Positions 27,664-36,162 of a DNA stretch of 64,000 nucleotides are shown piece by piece. Source of the stretch: Cognatishimia sp. WU-CL00825 (GTDB lineage: Bacteria; Pseudomonadota; Alphaproteobacteria; Rhodobacterales; Rhodobacteraceae); NCBI RefSeq assembly GCF_040364665.1, contig NZ_BAABWX010000001.1, positions 1,116,001 through 1,180,000 on the forward strand, written 5' to 3'. Every line of letters begins with the position of its first letter. Within the stretch, counting starts at the first letter, position 1. The translations under genes and the position numbers were made by a program. The notes beneath the pieces are model-generated. The model saw only the letters and a list, made by a program, of their open reading frames with translations. It was not told the DNA's origin and searched no databases.

Positions 27664-29052
27664 TCACAACACCCGCACCCCTGGACGCTGCCAGGCCTTT
27701 GTCGGTTCCAGGATCAATTCGTGTACCGCCCAGACCAAAGCATCCACCCGATCCGGCGAGCCTTGGCCCTCATAGCCGCGCAGGCTCATCAGACACATTT
27801 GGTCCTCCAAGGCCCCCAGATGCCGCATATGTTTGACCCGGCCCTGCTCGTACAACGCCGCCACAGGTTCCGCCCGCGCCACTTTCCCGCGCGACGCCCG
27901 CACCGCCTTATAAGGCACTGTGCCATCCACCTGCGCCACAATGCTTTGCACCATATCGCCCCCTTGATTGACCTCTGCCACCAAACGATCCGCGCTCCAA
28001 CGATGCACCGCGTCAACGGCCACCTTGGCCCAACCGGCAGGCGATTTCCCCTGCACCGACACATCTTCTAACACCACCGCCTGCCAGTCCTTGGGCTCGC
28101 CAGATCCCAGCAACCCAACCACCACAATGCCGCATTCATCAGATCCCGTATGGCCGGTCACCGGCGGATCCACCGCTACCACGATGCGATCACAGTCCGG
28201 TTCTTGGGCCAATCGTCCCGCTTCCAAGGCCTCCCGGCTCCAAAGCGCGCCTTCCGCATCCGCCATCAACACGCCATCCAACTCTTGGCGCCCCAAACGG
28301 GTGCCGCGATAGCGCTGCATCACCTCATCCAGAAAACTCTTGGCCAGATTGGCGCGGTTGGCCTCGGTGGCCGCATGGGTCTGCACGGTGCTGTCACGCG
28401 CCAAAAGATCCTTCAGCACCGCCACATTGCGTGGCGTGGTGGTCACCACCTGCTGCGGGTGTTCCCCCAACCGCAGACCAAATTGCAGCATATCCCAGGT
28501 CTCTGCAGCCTTCTTCCACTTGGCAAGCTCATCCACCCAGGCCGCGTCAAACTGTGGCCCACGCAGCCCCTCTGGGTCATGGGCCGAAAACGCCTGCGCC
28601 ACCGCCCCATTGGGCCAGACCAAACGCTTACGCCCCGCTTGCCAAACCGGCCGACGATCTGGCGGAGAACAGGCCAGAATGCCGCTGTCGCCAAACACCA
28701 TCACTTCGCGCACCTGATCAATGGTTTCCCCCACCAAGGCCACGCGGCTGGCGCGCCCCGGATCAAACGGCAAGCCGCCTTCGACCATACTGCGCACCCA
28801 TTCTGCCCCGGCGCGGGTTTTACCTGCCCCACGCCCGCCCAGAATGACCCAGGTTTTCCAATCGCCGTCCGGCGGCAACTGATGATCCATCGCCCAGAAC
28901 TCAAACAAAAAAGGGAGAGCCAAAAGCTCTCCCATATCCAATTCATTTAAGAAGTTTTCCTGCGCCGCAACACCGGCGCAGGCGAGCCAGTCTGCACCCG
29001 ATTGTCTCCCGGGCCCTCTCAAGGTCGAGCGCATAGTCTCGCGCGACGCCAT
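27664..29052 (-). CDS. GTA g2: large terminase (DNA packaging ATPase/nuclease)
   Basis: 462 residues from ATG 29052 (a start at 29034 is also possible; frames beginning at 29175 lie inside g1). Walker A is GGRGAGKT (72-79), a Walker B-type site lies in AAWVDELAKW, and the RNase H-like nuclease domain is marked by VVAVDPPVTG and its acidic residues. It packs random host DNA headfuls in GTAs. It overlaps the g1 reading frame by about 110 bp. Confidence 0.94.
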   Translation of the reverse strand: MASRETMRSTLRGPGRQSGADWLACAGVAAQENFLNELDMGELLALPFLFEFWAMDHQLPPDGDWKTWVILGGRGAGKTRAGAEWVRSMVEGGLPFDPGRASRVALVGETIDQVREVMVFGDSGILACSPPDRRPVWQAGRKRLVWPNGAVAQAFSAHDPEGLRGPQFDAAWVDELAKWKKAAETWDMLQFGLRLGEHPQQVVTTTPRNVAVLKDLLARDSTVQTHAATEANRANLAKSFLDEVMQRYRGTRLGRQELDGVLMADAEGALWSREALEAGRLAQEPDCDRIVVAVDPPVTGHTGSDECGIVVVGLLGSGEPKDWQAVVLEDVSVQGKSPAGWAKVAVDAVHRWSADRLVAEVNQGGDMVQSIVAQVDGTVPYKAVRASRGKVARAEPVAALYEQGRVKHMRHLGALEDQMCLMSLRGYEGQGSPDRVDALVWAVHELILEPTKAWQRPGVRVL

Positions 29053-29284
29053 TTTGCTGTTTTCTGCGTTCTTCAAAACGTACCTCCGTATCGATTGCCA
29101 GTTTGGACCAGCTGCGGATATCAGCCAGCAATCGCGTAGATCCTTTGATTGCCGCCTCGTCCTGCGCCATGACATCGGCTTCCAGCATCGCCAAAAGTCG
29201 GGCCATCTGCGCCACTGCCTGACGGATCAAATTGATCTCGTCCTCCAAAACAGCCGCGCCCTCTGGTGGGGTTTTATGAGTCAT
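28943..29284 (-). CDS. GTA g1: small terminase
   Basis: 113 residues (MTHKTPPEGAAVLEDEINLIRQAV), strongly helical, ending in a Cys/Arg-rich tail that overlaps the start of g2. GAGG lies 9 nt before the ATG at 29284. RcGTA g1 encodes a small terminase that lacks specific DNA binding, which accounts for unselective packaging. First gene after the promoter. Confidence 0.85.
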   Translation of the reverse strand: MTHKTPPEGAAVLEDEINLIRQAVAQMARLLAMLEADVMAQDEAAIKGSTRLLADIRSWSKLAIDTEVRFEERRKQQNGVARDYALDLERARETIGCRLARLRRCCGAGKLLK

Positions 29285-29387
29285 TGCTCTTCGCCTCTCA
29301 TGTAAAGTTGCCCCTCCACACGAGCGAAATGAAAAACGGCCCAAAGGTTTCCCCAGGGCCGCATGCCATCTCTTCCAGCATATAAAT

Positions 29388-29416
29388 CTTTTAGCAAAGA
29401 CCGTAACGATTGTCAA
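29388..29416 (-). promoter_or_regulatory. Candidate sigma70-type promoter of the GTA operon
   Basis: On the minus strand a perfect -35 TTGACA (29411-29416) is followed after 17 nt by TAAAAG (29388-29393) as -10. It lies about 105 bp before the g1 start. Binding sites for GTA activators cannot be assigned by eye. Confidence 0.55.
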
Positions 29417-29493
29417 GTTTTCGTTTATTTATAATAGGTTAACGAACCGTCACCCATTCACGCAACAGCATCCAATCCTTAGACTTGCGAGCG

Positions 29494-29541
29494 CCTGAAC
29501 CGCCTCCACAGTTGGAGGTTTTGCTTCCGCCTCGGTTCAGG
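29494..29541. other. Nested inverted repeat (structured intergenic element)
   Basis: Outer arms CCTGAACCG (29494-29502) and CGGTTCAGG (29533-29541) enclose a perfect hairpin CCTCCA-CAGT-TGGAGG (29503-29518). It could terminate the tetR/CPBP transcript, encode a small RNA or bind a regulator of the GTA promoter 80 bp away. Confidence 0.5.
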
Positions 29542-29678
29542 TGTCACAGTCGTTAGGACATTAAAGAAGTCGTTTCGTCAAATTTCAACGCGAAACCTAG
29601 AAAGGTGCGCCTCGCGGACAAAGCTGTCATTCGTCTAAATATCCAAAGGGGCTGGTATGGTTCGCAAACCCGGGATTC

Positions 29679-30449
29679 TCACAGTTGTAACCAACGCAGT
29701 CCAGATTGCCCTGTCCGCAAAAATACTATTCCGCAAGCGATGACTGCCAAGACGAAATATGGTCCAAGACTAAGGCTAAACCATGCATTGGGGTCTCGAA
29801 ATCCCGCGAATATGGCAAGGTTAGCCGCGACGTTGAATGTCAAATGAATCAGGATCGCGGGGAGGATGGAGCCACCAGAAATCGTATAGGCTGCGCCGAT
29901 GATCACCGCGTATAACATCACATGACAAGCGAAGAGCGGCAATGCGATCTGGGCATGTGGCGAGTCGATTGTCCAAAGCGGTAAATGCCAAATAAGCCAA
30001 ATGGCTCCAATCAACAACGAGGCTTCAAGCCAGCCGATATGATCGTTGAGACGTTCCTGCAGAACCCCACGCCATCCAAGCTCCTCACCGAGAGGGCCAA
30101 GGATCATATTGAAGCCGACCACAGCGGCAACAAGACCAAACGTGATCGGCGTTGTTTCGTCTTGTGCAAAAGGTCGCATCGCTAAAAGCAGCAATAATGG
30201 CGCGACCACTAGCGCCCAAGTAACGAGCGGAACCGAAGACACCGTGACGGCCCTACGCAAAAGTTCGGCCAGGTCGCCACTTTGAAAGCTAAGGATGATC
30301 GCAGCGAGCGATGGCCCCCAGACCATGATAATCCAGAACGGAATTCCGATCACCGTTTCTGGCGACCGCGCAGCTGGAAAGGCAACAATGCAGGCAAAGC
30401 CCGCCAGAGAAATAGCGAAAGTCAGAAATAGAAATTGGATCGGAATCAT
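29679..30449 (-). CDS. CPBP-family intramembrane glutamic endopeptidase
   Basis: 256 residues with about eight membrane helices. The family motifs are intact: EELGWRG (catalytic Glu pair, about 124-130), then WHLPLW, and a later H with N in ILIHLTFN. Members (also called Abi) are linked to self-immunity or protein processing. It overlaps the upstream tetR gene by 4 bp, so its expression is presumably controlled by that repressor and its ligand. Confidence 0.9.
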   Translation of the reverse strand: MIPIQFLFLTFAISLAGFACIVAFPAARSPETVIGIPFWIIMVWGPSLAAIILSFQSGDLAELLRRAVTVSSVPLVTWALVVAPLLLLLAMRPFAQDETTPITFGLVAAVVGFNMILGPLGEELGWRGVLQERLNDHIGWLEASLLIGAIWLIWHLPLWTIDSPHAQIALPLFACHVMLYAVIIGAAYTISGGSILPAILIHLTFNVAANLAIFAGFRDPNAWFSLSLGPYFVLAVIACGIVFLRTGQSGLRWLQL

Positions 30450-31054
30450 GGGGTGCCTACCTCCCTAAGCGCCAAAATGATTGGTTCGAGTTCTTGTGGG
30501 TCATTTAAAAACGGCACCAAAGCCTGGAGCGCTGTAGCCGCAAAACCTGCCGCTTGTTCAGAGTTCCATTCGCCAAGAATTTCACGGCGGTTGATATGTG
30601 TGTTGATTGTCAAAAAGAGTTCCGCCACATGGGACGGATCGACACCCGGACGAACAAAATCCTTCAACCGCATGCCAAGCGAAGCACTAAGCAATTCTGA
30701 TAAGGCCGTTTCCAAACTCGACAGATATTCCAACTGGTCTGACCTTGTTCTTAAGCACGTGGAGACACCTTGGGTGTTGCCTAGATGACTGGATGCGGCT
30801 CGCAACAGTGACGAAATCGGCGGAGCGTCCGCATCGTCCAGTACTTCTACCAACTGTGCCACTTCGGTCTCAACAATCGCATCAAGCACAGCACGCTTGC
30901 TTCCAAAGTGGTGATACAGTCCACCTCTCGAAATGCCGCAGGCAAGTCGGATATCCTCCATTTCGGTACCAAAGAAGCCGCGCTCAGCAAATAGCTCGAG
31001 CGCTTTATCAAGAATGGAAGCCCGGCGTTCTGATCGAGTGAGTCGTGTTCTCAT
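30446..31054 (-). CDS. TetR-family transcriptional repressor
   Basis: 202 residues from ATG 31054 (MRTRLTRSERR). The N-terminal HTH is classic (MEDIRLACGISRGGLYHHFGSK, about 35-56), and the C-terminal ligand domain is helical. An ATG at 31063 is also possible, but it lies inside the upstream palindrome. It forms an operon with the CPBP protease, and a perfect palindrome at its start suggests autorepression. Confidence 0.9.
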   Translation of the reverse strand: MRTRLTRSERRASILDKALELFAERGFFGTEMEDIRLACGISRGGLYHHFGSKRAVLDAIVETEVAQLVEVLDDADAPPISSLLRAASSHLGNTQGVSTCLRTRSDQLEYLSSLETALSELLSASLGMRLKDFVRPGVDPSHVAELFLTINTHINRREILGEWNSEQAAGFAATALQALVPFLNDPQELEPIILALREVGTP

Positions 31055-31060
31055 GATCAC

Positions 31061-31086
31061 CATTTACCGACACGTGTCGGTAAATG
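31061..31086. promoter_or_regulatory. Perfect 26-bp palindrome, probable TetR operator
   Basis: Half-site CATTTACCGACAC followed by its exact reverse complement, centred at 31073/31074 and directly preceding the tetR start. Length and symmetry fit a TetR dimer or pair of dimers. Confidence 0.8.
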
Positions 31087-31302
31087 CAACTGATTCCGAT
31101 AGTCGTTACGGGAGTTGATGCCTAGGCTTGATGACGGTTTGCTTAGGTCACCATAGGCACCGTTCATCCAGCGCGCAGAATTCGACACAGCGGTTCATAC
31201 CGGCCACTCATCCAATGATGACCGTTCTCTTTCAAACGTCTCAATCCAATCAGTTAAGCCCAGAATCCACAATCAGCGCCCCGCTTTCACGAGAAGCCTG
31301 AC

Positions 31303-31349
31303 GCGAATCGTACGTTTCAGGCCTTGAAACGTACAAATTGTACAATTAA
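31303..31349 (-). repeat. 47-bp dispersed palindromic element, copy B
   Basis: Ten bases after the mltG stop. It holds a 10-bp stem GTACGTTTCA / TGAAACGTAC with a 5-nt loop, next to the 12-bp palindrome AATTGTACAATT. Its reverse complement matches copy A (1597-1643) at 43 of 47 positions. Confidence 0.75.
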
Positions 31350-31359
31350 CAAAAGATGA

Positions 31360-32508
31360 TCAGTTCGCGCGGTCTGCTTCGATTTTGCGCCATTCAGCCA
31401 CGTTGCGATTGTGCTCTGCCAAGGTCTCTGCAAAGGCGTGACCGCCCGTACCGTCAGCCACAAAGAATATGTACTTTGTGCTGTCTGGATTGGCTGCTGC
31501 TTCCAGGCTTGCGCGGCCCGGATTGGCGATTGGCGTTACAGGCAATCCCGGAATTACATAAGTATTCCAAGGAGTTTCACGACGCAGCTCGCTTTGGCGC
31601 AAACCGCGGCCCAGCACACCTTCACCGCGCGTGATGCCATAGATCACGGTTGGGTCGGTTTGCAGACGCATGCCTTGGTTCAGGCGGTTGGTGAAGACGC
31701 TGGCCACCTGACGCCGTTCTTCGGCCACGCCGGTTTCTTTTTCAATGATCGACGCCAAAATCAGCAATTCTTCCGGCGATTTCAAAGGGATACCCTCTGC
31801 ACGACTTTCCCAGGCGGCGGCCAAAAGCACCTCTTGGGCTTGGGTCATGCGTGCAATCACCGATTCCCGCGTATCGCCATCGCGCACCTCATAGCTGTCA
31901 GGTGCCAGAGAGCCTTCGGCGGGCACCTCTACTTCGCCCTTCAAAAGGTCAATTTTCCCAATAGCATCAACGATTTGCCAGCTGGTCACGCCTTCGGCCA
32001 CCGCGATGCGATAGCGCGTATCTGACTGTGCGCGCACTGTCAAAAAGGCCTCCGGTGCCTCGCCTTCTGACGGGTTGAACGACGCAACCTCAACAAAGCG
32101 GCTGGTCGCAGGATCAAGTTCTCGCACCTGCACCAAGGATCTAGTCACCCCAATTCGGTACACAACTTCGGTGCCACAAGTCGACGCACCACCGCGTGTC
32201 ACGATGTCTGCAATCGCCTCCATTGATGCCCCTGCCGGCACCAAAAAAGCCCCTGCTTTCAACTGACTAGACTTTTCTGTGTAATCTGATCCGATGCGGA
32301 AAATCGCACCATTGCTGACCGCACCTTGGGTTTCCAGGTCCTCTGAAACTCGGCGCATACTCGAACCCGGCGCAACTCGCACACAAATGGCATCGGCCAA
32401 TGGACCGTCAGACCGGTATTGGCTCTGTCCCCAAAGGATGACAGCTCCCAGCAAGAACACCGCCACAATCAGCAGTGTTATTGCATTCGAAGCGATGCTT
32501 CGCCACAT
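31360..32508 (-). CDS. mltG: Endolytic murein transglycosylase
   Basis: Cuts nascent glycan strands and sets their length. 382 residues with one N-terminal membrane helix (about 8-28), a LysM-like region and the YceG catalytic domain with Glu in LASIIEKETGVAEERRQVASVF (about 262). It starts 3 bp after fabF on the same strand, the common fabF-mltG order. Confidence 0.95.
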   Translation of the reverse strand: MWRSIASNAITLLIVAVFLLGAVILWGQSQYRSDGPLADAICVRVAPGSSMRRVSEDLETQGAVSNGAIFRIGSDYTEKSSQLKAGAFLVPAGASMEAIADIVTRGGASTCGTEVVYRIGVTRSLVQVRELDPATSRFVEVASFNPSEGEAPEAFLTVRAQSDTRYRIAVAEGVTSWQIVDAIGKIDLLKGEVEVPAEGSLAPDSYEVRDGDTRESVIARMTQAQEVLLAAAWESRAEGIPLKSPEELLILASIIEKETGVAEERRQVASVFTNRLNQGMRLQTDPTVIYGITRGEGVLGRGLRQSELRRETPWNTYVIPGLPVTPIANPGRASLEAAANPDSTKYIFFVADGTGGHAFAETLAEHNRNVAEWRKIEADRAN

Positions 32509-32511
32509 GAT

Positions 32512-33768
32512 TTAGACCTTTCCGAAGACCACGGACGCATTGGTGCCACCAAAGCCAAACGAGTTGGACAGCGCTACGTTAATCTCGCGCTCTACCTTGG
32601 CATTGGGTGCCAAATCCACTTTGGATTCAACAGCTTGGTTGTCCAAGTTGATCGTTGGCGGTGCCACTTGATCGCGGATCGCAAGGATCGAAAAGATCGC
32701 TTCAATGGCCCCGGCGGCGCCCAGCAGGTGGCCGGTTGCAGACTTGGTTGAACTCATAGTCACCGAGCTTGCCGCATCGCCCAACATCCGCTCTACCGCG
32801 CCCAACTCGATGACATCTGCCATAGTCGAAGTGCCATGTGCGTTGATATAGTCGATATCTGACGGCGACAAACCAGCGTTTTTCAACGCCGCACGCATCG
32901 ACCGTTCGCCGCCTTCGCCATCTTCGGACGGCGCGGTGATGTGATAAGCGTCGCCAGACAGACCATATCCCAGAACTTCGGCATAGATCTTCGCACCCCG
33001 CGCTTTGGCGTGCTCATATTCTTCCAGCACAACAACACCAGCGCCCTCGCCCATAACAAAACCATCCCGGTCAATGTCATAGGGTCGGCTTGCGGCTTGT
33101 GGGTCATCTGCGCGCTTGGTGGACAAAGCTTTGCAAGCATTAAAACCCGCGATGCCAATTTCTGAGATGGCCGCTTCGGCCCCCCCAGCAATCATCACAT
33201 CCGCATCGCCAAGCTTGATCAAACGTGATGCATCGCCAATGGCATGCGCCCCAGTTGAACAGGCTGTCACTACCGCATGGTTCGGGCCTTTAAAGCCGTA
33301 ACGAATTGAAACTTGGCCAGAAATCAGGTTGATCAACGCCCCTGGAATAAAGAAAGGCGACACCCGGCGTGGTCCACGTTCTTTCAATAGAATGGCTGTT
33401 TCCGCAATCGAGTTCAAACCACCAATACCAGAGCCAATCATAACGCCCGTGCGTTCCAAGCTTTCCGTGTCTTCCGGGGTCCAGCCCGCATCCTGCACAG
33501 CTTGTTCGGCGGCGGAGATGCCATAAAGGATGAAATCATCAACCTTGCGGCGTTCTTTTGGGGCCATCCAATCGTCGGCATTAAAGGTCCCATCCGAGCC
33601 ATCGCCCAAGGGAACTTCGCACGCGTATTTGGTTGCCACACGTTCTGCATCAAAACGGGTGATCGGCCCAGCTCCGGATTTTCCATCCAGAATACGAGAC
33701 CAGCTTTCCTCGACGCCACAAGCCAGCGGAGTTACCAGTCCTAGACCGGTGATAACGACACGACGCAT
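32512..33768 (-). CDS. fabF: 3-oxoacyl-[acyl-carrier-protein] synthase II
   Basis: Condensing enzyme elongating acyl-ACP with malonyl-ACP. 418 residues from ATG 33768 (MRRVVITGLGLVTPL), with AAGGGG upstream. The Cys-His-His triad is intact: Cys in TACSTGAHAIG, His in NAHGTSTM, His in KSATGHLLGAAG. It is cut off from acpP-fabG-fabD by an opposite-strand PilZ gene. Confidence 0.97.
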   Translation of the reverse strand: MRRVVITGLGLVTPLACGVEESWSRILDGKSGAGPITRFDAERVATKYACEVPLGDGSDGTFNADDWMAPKERRKVDDFILYGISAAEQAVQDAGWTPEDTESLERTGVMIGSGIGGLNSIAETAILLKERGPRRVSPFFIPGALINLISGQVSIRYGFKGPNHAVVTACSTGAHAIGDASRLIKLGDADVMIAGGAEAAISEIGIAGFNACKALSTKRADDPQAASRPYDIDRDGFVMGEGAGVVVLEEYEHAKARGAKIYAEVLGYGLSGDAYHITAPSEDGEGGERSMRAALKNAGLSPSDIDYINAHGTSTMADVIELGAVERMLGDAASSVTMSSTKSATGHLLGAAGAIEAIFSILAIRDQVAPPTINLDNQAVESKVDLAPNAKVEREINVALSNSFGFGGTNASVVFGKV

Positions 33769-33980
33769 ATTCTGCCCCTTTTCCTCTCGTCTTTTGACGC
33801 TCATACCCTGCCAAGCCCAGTGTGGGCAAGGCCGCCCATGCAAACGCGGCGGGTTTCGGCAAAGATATAGTCCAAAAGGCTGCCATTCAATCTTTGGGTA
33901 GACCCTTTTTGGGCAAGTTTACGACGAGTTAGCAAATATCGGGCAGGATTGAGCAAATGCGTTCTACTCAAAGGTTCCTG

Positions 33981-34871
33981 ATGGCTAGAATCTTGCTGTA
34001 TTTGGCGGTCAGCCTTCTAAGCGTGCCACAGGTGGTTTCTGCCAGCGAACCTGCGTTATGCAGAACGCTTTTGGGGGTCGAACGGCTGTTTCTGATTAGC
34101 ACTGAACTCTACCCCAGCTCTGATAGTCGACCATCTCTGGCTGGCTATCAACGGGAAATGACCAAAACGCAGATGCTCTTGCGCCAGGCCGAAGCGCAAA
34201 AATCCCTGTCGAGCCAAACCAGTCTATTTCTGCGTCAGGCGCTTCAACGCCATCAAGATATCCTTTTTTTGCTGCGCTCTGATCGCCACCAAGACACCCG
34301 AAATCTTATCCAAAACATTCAAACCCAAACCATGTTTGAAGAAACGCAGACCAAAATCAGCACTTTTGGCTGCAATCAGGTGGTTTTGTTGCCGGATCCA
34401 AAAAATGCTGGCCCGGGCAAAGGGCAAAACAGCGACAGCAAGTCCAAAACATCGGGCAATCCCGCACGTGATAGCACCCAAACCGCCCATGGCGGCGTTG
34501 GGTTTGAGATATCGGGCAATCTGGTCTTTGTGTTTCTAAGCCTTGTTGCAGGCATCATCATTTGCGTCATCATTGTCGAACGCAGTCAGCGAGACCGCAG
34601 ATCACAGCGATTTATCTGCTTTCTGAATGCAAAGCTTGCGGTGGAAAAGTCCACAATCCCTGTAAAAATCTTGGATCTCAGCTTGCTGGGGTGCAAAATT
34701 GAGTTTGAGAACTTGCCAGACACAAAAGAGGAAGTGGTTATTAACATTGGCGAAATACGCCGAAAAGGCCAAATCATCTGGCGTAATGATGTTTATGCAG
34801 GGGTGCATTTCAAACGCAGACTCAAGCAGAACCAATTACTCATGCTGTTGTCCGCCCCCGCAAAAGCATAA
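33981..34871 (+). CDS. Membrane-anchored PilZ-domain protein
   Basis: 296 residues from ATG 33981, preceded by AAAGG at 6-nt spacing (an ATG at 33957 would lengthen the N-terminus). Signal peptide about 1-21, periplasmic helical region with two widely spaced Cys, low-complexity linker (about 140-175), membrane helix (about 184-206), then a cytosolic PilZ domain with RRSQR (RxxxR) and DLSLLG (DxSxxG), the c-di-GMP-binding signature. It lies on the opposite strand within the fab cluster. Probably transmits c-di-GMP or envelope signals; the target is unknown. Confidence 0.82.
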   Translation: MARILLYLAVSLLSVPQVVSASEPALCRTLLGVERLFLISTELYPSSDSRPSLAGYQREMTKTQMLLRQAEAQKSLSSQTSLFLRQALQRHQDILFLLRSDRHQDTRNLIQNIQTQTMFEETQTKISTFGCNQVVLLPDPKNAGPGKGQNSDSKSKTSGNPARDSTQTAHGGVGFEISGNLVFVFLSLVAGIIICVIIVERSQRDRRSQRFICFLNAKLAVEKSTIPVKILDLSLLGCKIEFENLPDTKEEVVINIGEIRRKGQIIWRNDVYAGVHFKRRLKQNQLLMLLSAPAKA

Positions 34872-34900
34872 AAGGCCCCTCACTTGCGTGAGAGGCCTTT
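34872..34900. terminator. Bidirectional terminator between the PilZ gene and acpP
   Basis: Stem AAGGCC-CCT-CAC / GTG-AGA-GGCCTT with one mismatch and flanking A/T tracts between convergent genes. Confidence 0.8.
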
Positions 34901-34920
34901 CTTCAAACTGTCAACAATGC

Positions 34921-35154
34921 TTAGGAAGCTTCAGTGATGAATTTCACTGCGTCGCCAAAGGATTGAATAGTTTCGGCTGCGTCATCAGGGATTTCGATGC
35001 CGAACTCTTCTTCGAAGGCCATAACCAGCTCAACTGTGTCCAGGCTGTCTGCGCCCAGGTCGTCGATGAAGGATGCGTTTTCGACAACTTTGTCTTCTTC
35101 CACACCCAGGTGCTCAACAACGATCTTTTTAACGCGGTCTGCGACGTCGCTCAT
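34921..35154 (-). CDS. acpP: Acyl carrier protein
   Basis: 77 residues, highly acidic, with the phosphopantetheine attachment motif [18 protein letters not shown] (Ser about 38). Carrier of growing fatty acids, and also the acyl donor for AHL synthesis by the LuxI found 8 kb away. Preceded by a 241-bp gap with its own promoter candidate. Confidence 0.97.
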   Translation of the reverse strand: MSDVADRVKKIVVEHLGVEEDKVVENASFIDDLGADSLDTVELVMAFEEEFGIEIPDDAAETIQSFGDAVKFITEAS

Positions 35155-35300
35155 ATCAATTCCTCATTCGTACTGGCCAACTGGCCTTTTTATTTCCCGC
35201 TGAACTGCGGAAACACGTGATGCCCAGTCGGGCGGCTCATTGTTCCGGCTTCCCCGGAGACTGGGGCGTGCCAGATAGGCTCACCCGGAAAACTGCGCCG

Positions 35301-35328
35301 CCTATAGCACATGTTCTATGTAAGGCAA
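35301..35328 (-). promoter_or_regulatory. Candidate acpP promoter
   Basis: Minus strand -35 TTGCCT (35323-35328) and -10 TATAGG (35301-35306) with a 16-nt spacer, about 150 bp upstream of acpP. Confidence 0.45.
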
Positions 35329-35395
35329 ACGCTTTCGCAATGTAATTGCAATGGCGCATATCGCAAGTTTCACCTGCCAAAACACACCAAAGATC

Positions 35396-36133
35396 TTACA
35401 ACATGGCCATGCCACCATTAACGTGCAAGGTCGATCCTGTCACGTAACCTGCTTCCTCGCTTGCCAAATAAAGTACGGCGGCGGCGATTTCCGCAGGTGC
35501 CCCCATACGGCTTGCGGGAATTTGCTTGTTGATGGCTTCTTTTTGATCGTCAGTCAATTTATCGGTCATGGCTGTCGCAATAAAACCAGGCGCAACTGCG
35601 TTGGCGGTGATTCCACGGCTCGCGACCTCATAAGCGATCGATTTGGTCATGCCGACCATCCCCGCTTTGGACGCGGCATAATTCACCTGCCCCGGATTGC
35701 CAGTCGCCCCAACAATAGAGCTGATGTTGATGATCCTACCCCAACGGGCTTTCATCATTGGGCGCATCACAGCACGGCAAAGCCGCATCGCAGATGTCAG
35801 GTTAACATCAATGACTTGCTGCCACTCGTCGTCGGACATGCGCATAAAGATTTGGTCTTTGGTGATACCAGCGTTGTTCACCAGAATATCCAAGCTGCCC
35901 ATGGCTGCAACTGCGGCTTTAGGCAAGGCTGCAACCGCTTCGGCGTCCCCCAGATTACATGGCAACACATGGGCGCGTTCGCCCAGTTCTGCGGCCAAGG
36001 CCTGCAATGGTTCTACACGTGTGCCCGATAGGCCAACGGTTGCCCCCGCCGCGTGCAGGGCTTTGGCGATTTCGCCACCAATGCCACCAGAAGCGCCGGT
36101 CACAAGCGCGGCTTTTCCTGTCAGATCAAACAT
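35396..36133 (-). CDS. fabG: 3-oxoacyl-[acyl-carrier-protein] reductase
   Basis: SDR enzyme reducing 3-oxoacyl-ACP with NADPH. 245 residues with TGASGGIG (about 13-20), NNAGI, and the Ser-Tyr-Lys triad in ISSIVG...YAASK. Follows fabD by 29 bp on the same strand. Confidence 0.97.
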   Translation of the reverse strand: MFDLTGKAALVTGASGGIGGEIAKALHAAGATVGLSGTRVEPLQALAAELGERAHVLPCNLGDAEAVAALPKAAVAAMGSLDILVNNAGITKDQIFMRMSDDEWQQVIDVNLTSAMRLCRAVMRPMMKARWGRIINISSIVGATGNPGQVNYAASKAGMVGMTKSIAYEVASRGITANAVAPGFIATAMTDKLTDDQKEAINKQIPASRMGAPAEIAAAVLYLASEEAGYVTGSTLHVNGGMAML

Positions 36134-36162
36134 AAATTCTCCTGAAGCTTTAATTCAGCTGA

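Larger units (their letters stand above)
29285..29678. other. 394-bp intergenic region upstream of the GTA cluster
   Basis: Holds the GTA leader and promoter (29388-29416) and, farther up, a nested inverted repeat (29494-29541). No coding region is supported; the only reading frame here lies on the strand opposite the CPBP gene. Confidence 0.7.

Noticed and set aside
28150..28950. Long reading frame opposite the large terminase gene
   Set aside because: Composition is that of an antisense shadow of g2: rich in Arg/Pro/His, no family pattern and no ribosome binding site.
15256..29284. Ordinary prophage
   Set aside because: No integrase, repressor, replication or lysis genes and no attachment sites; gene content and order match the Rhodobacter gene transfer agent.
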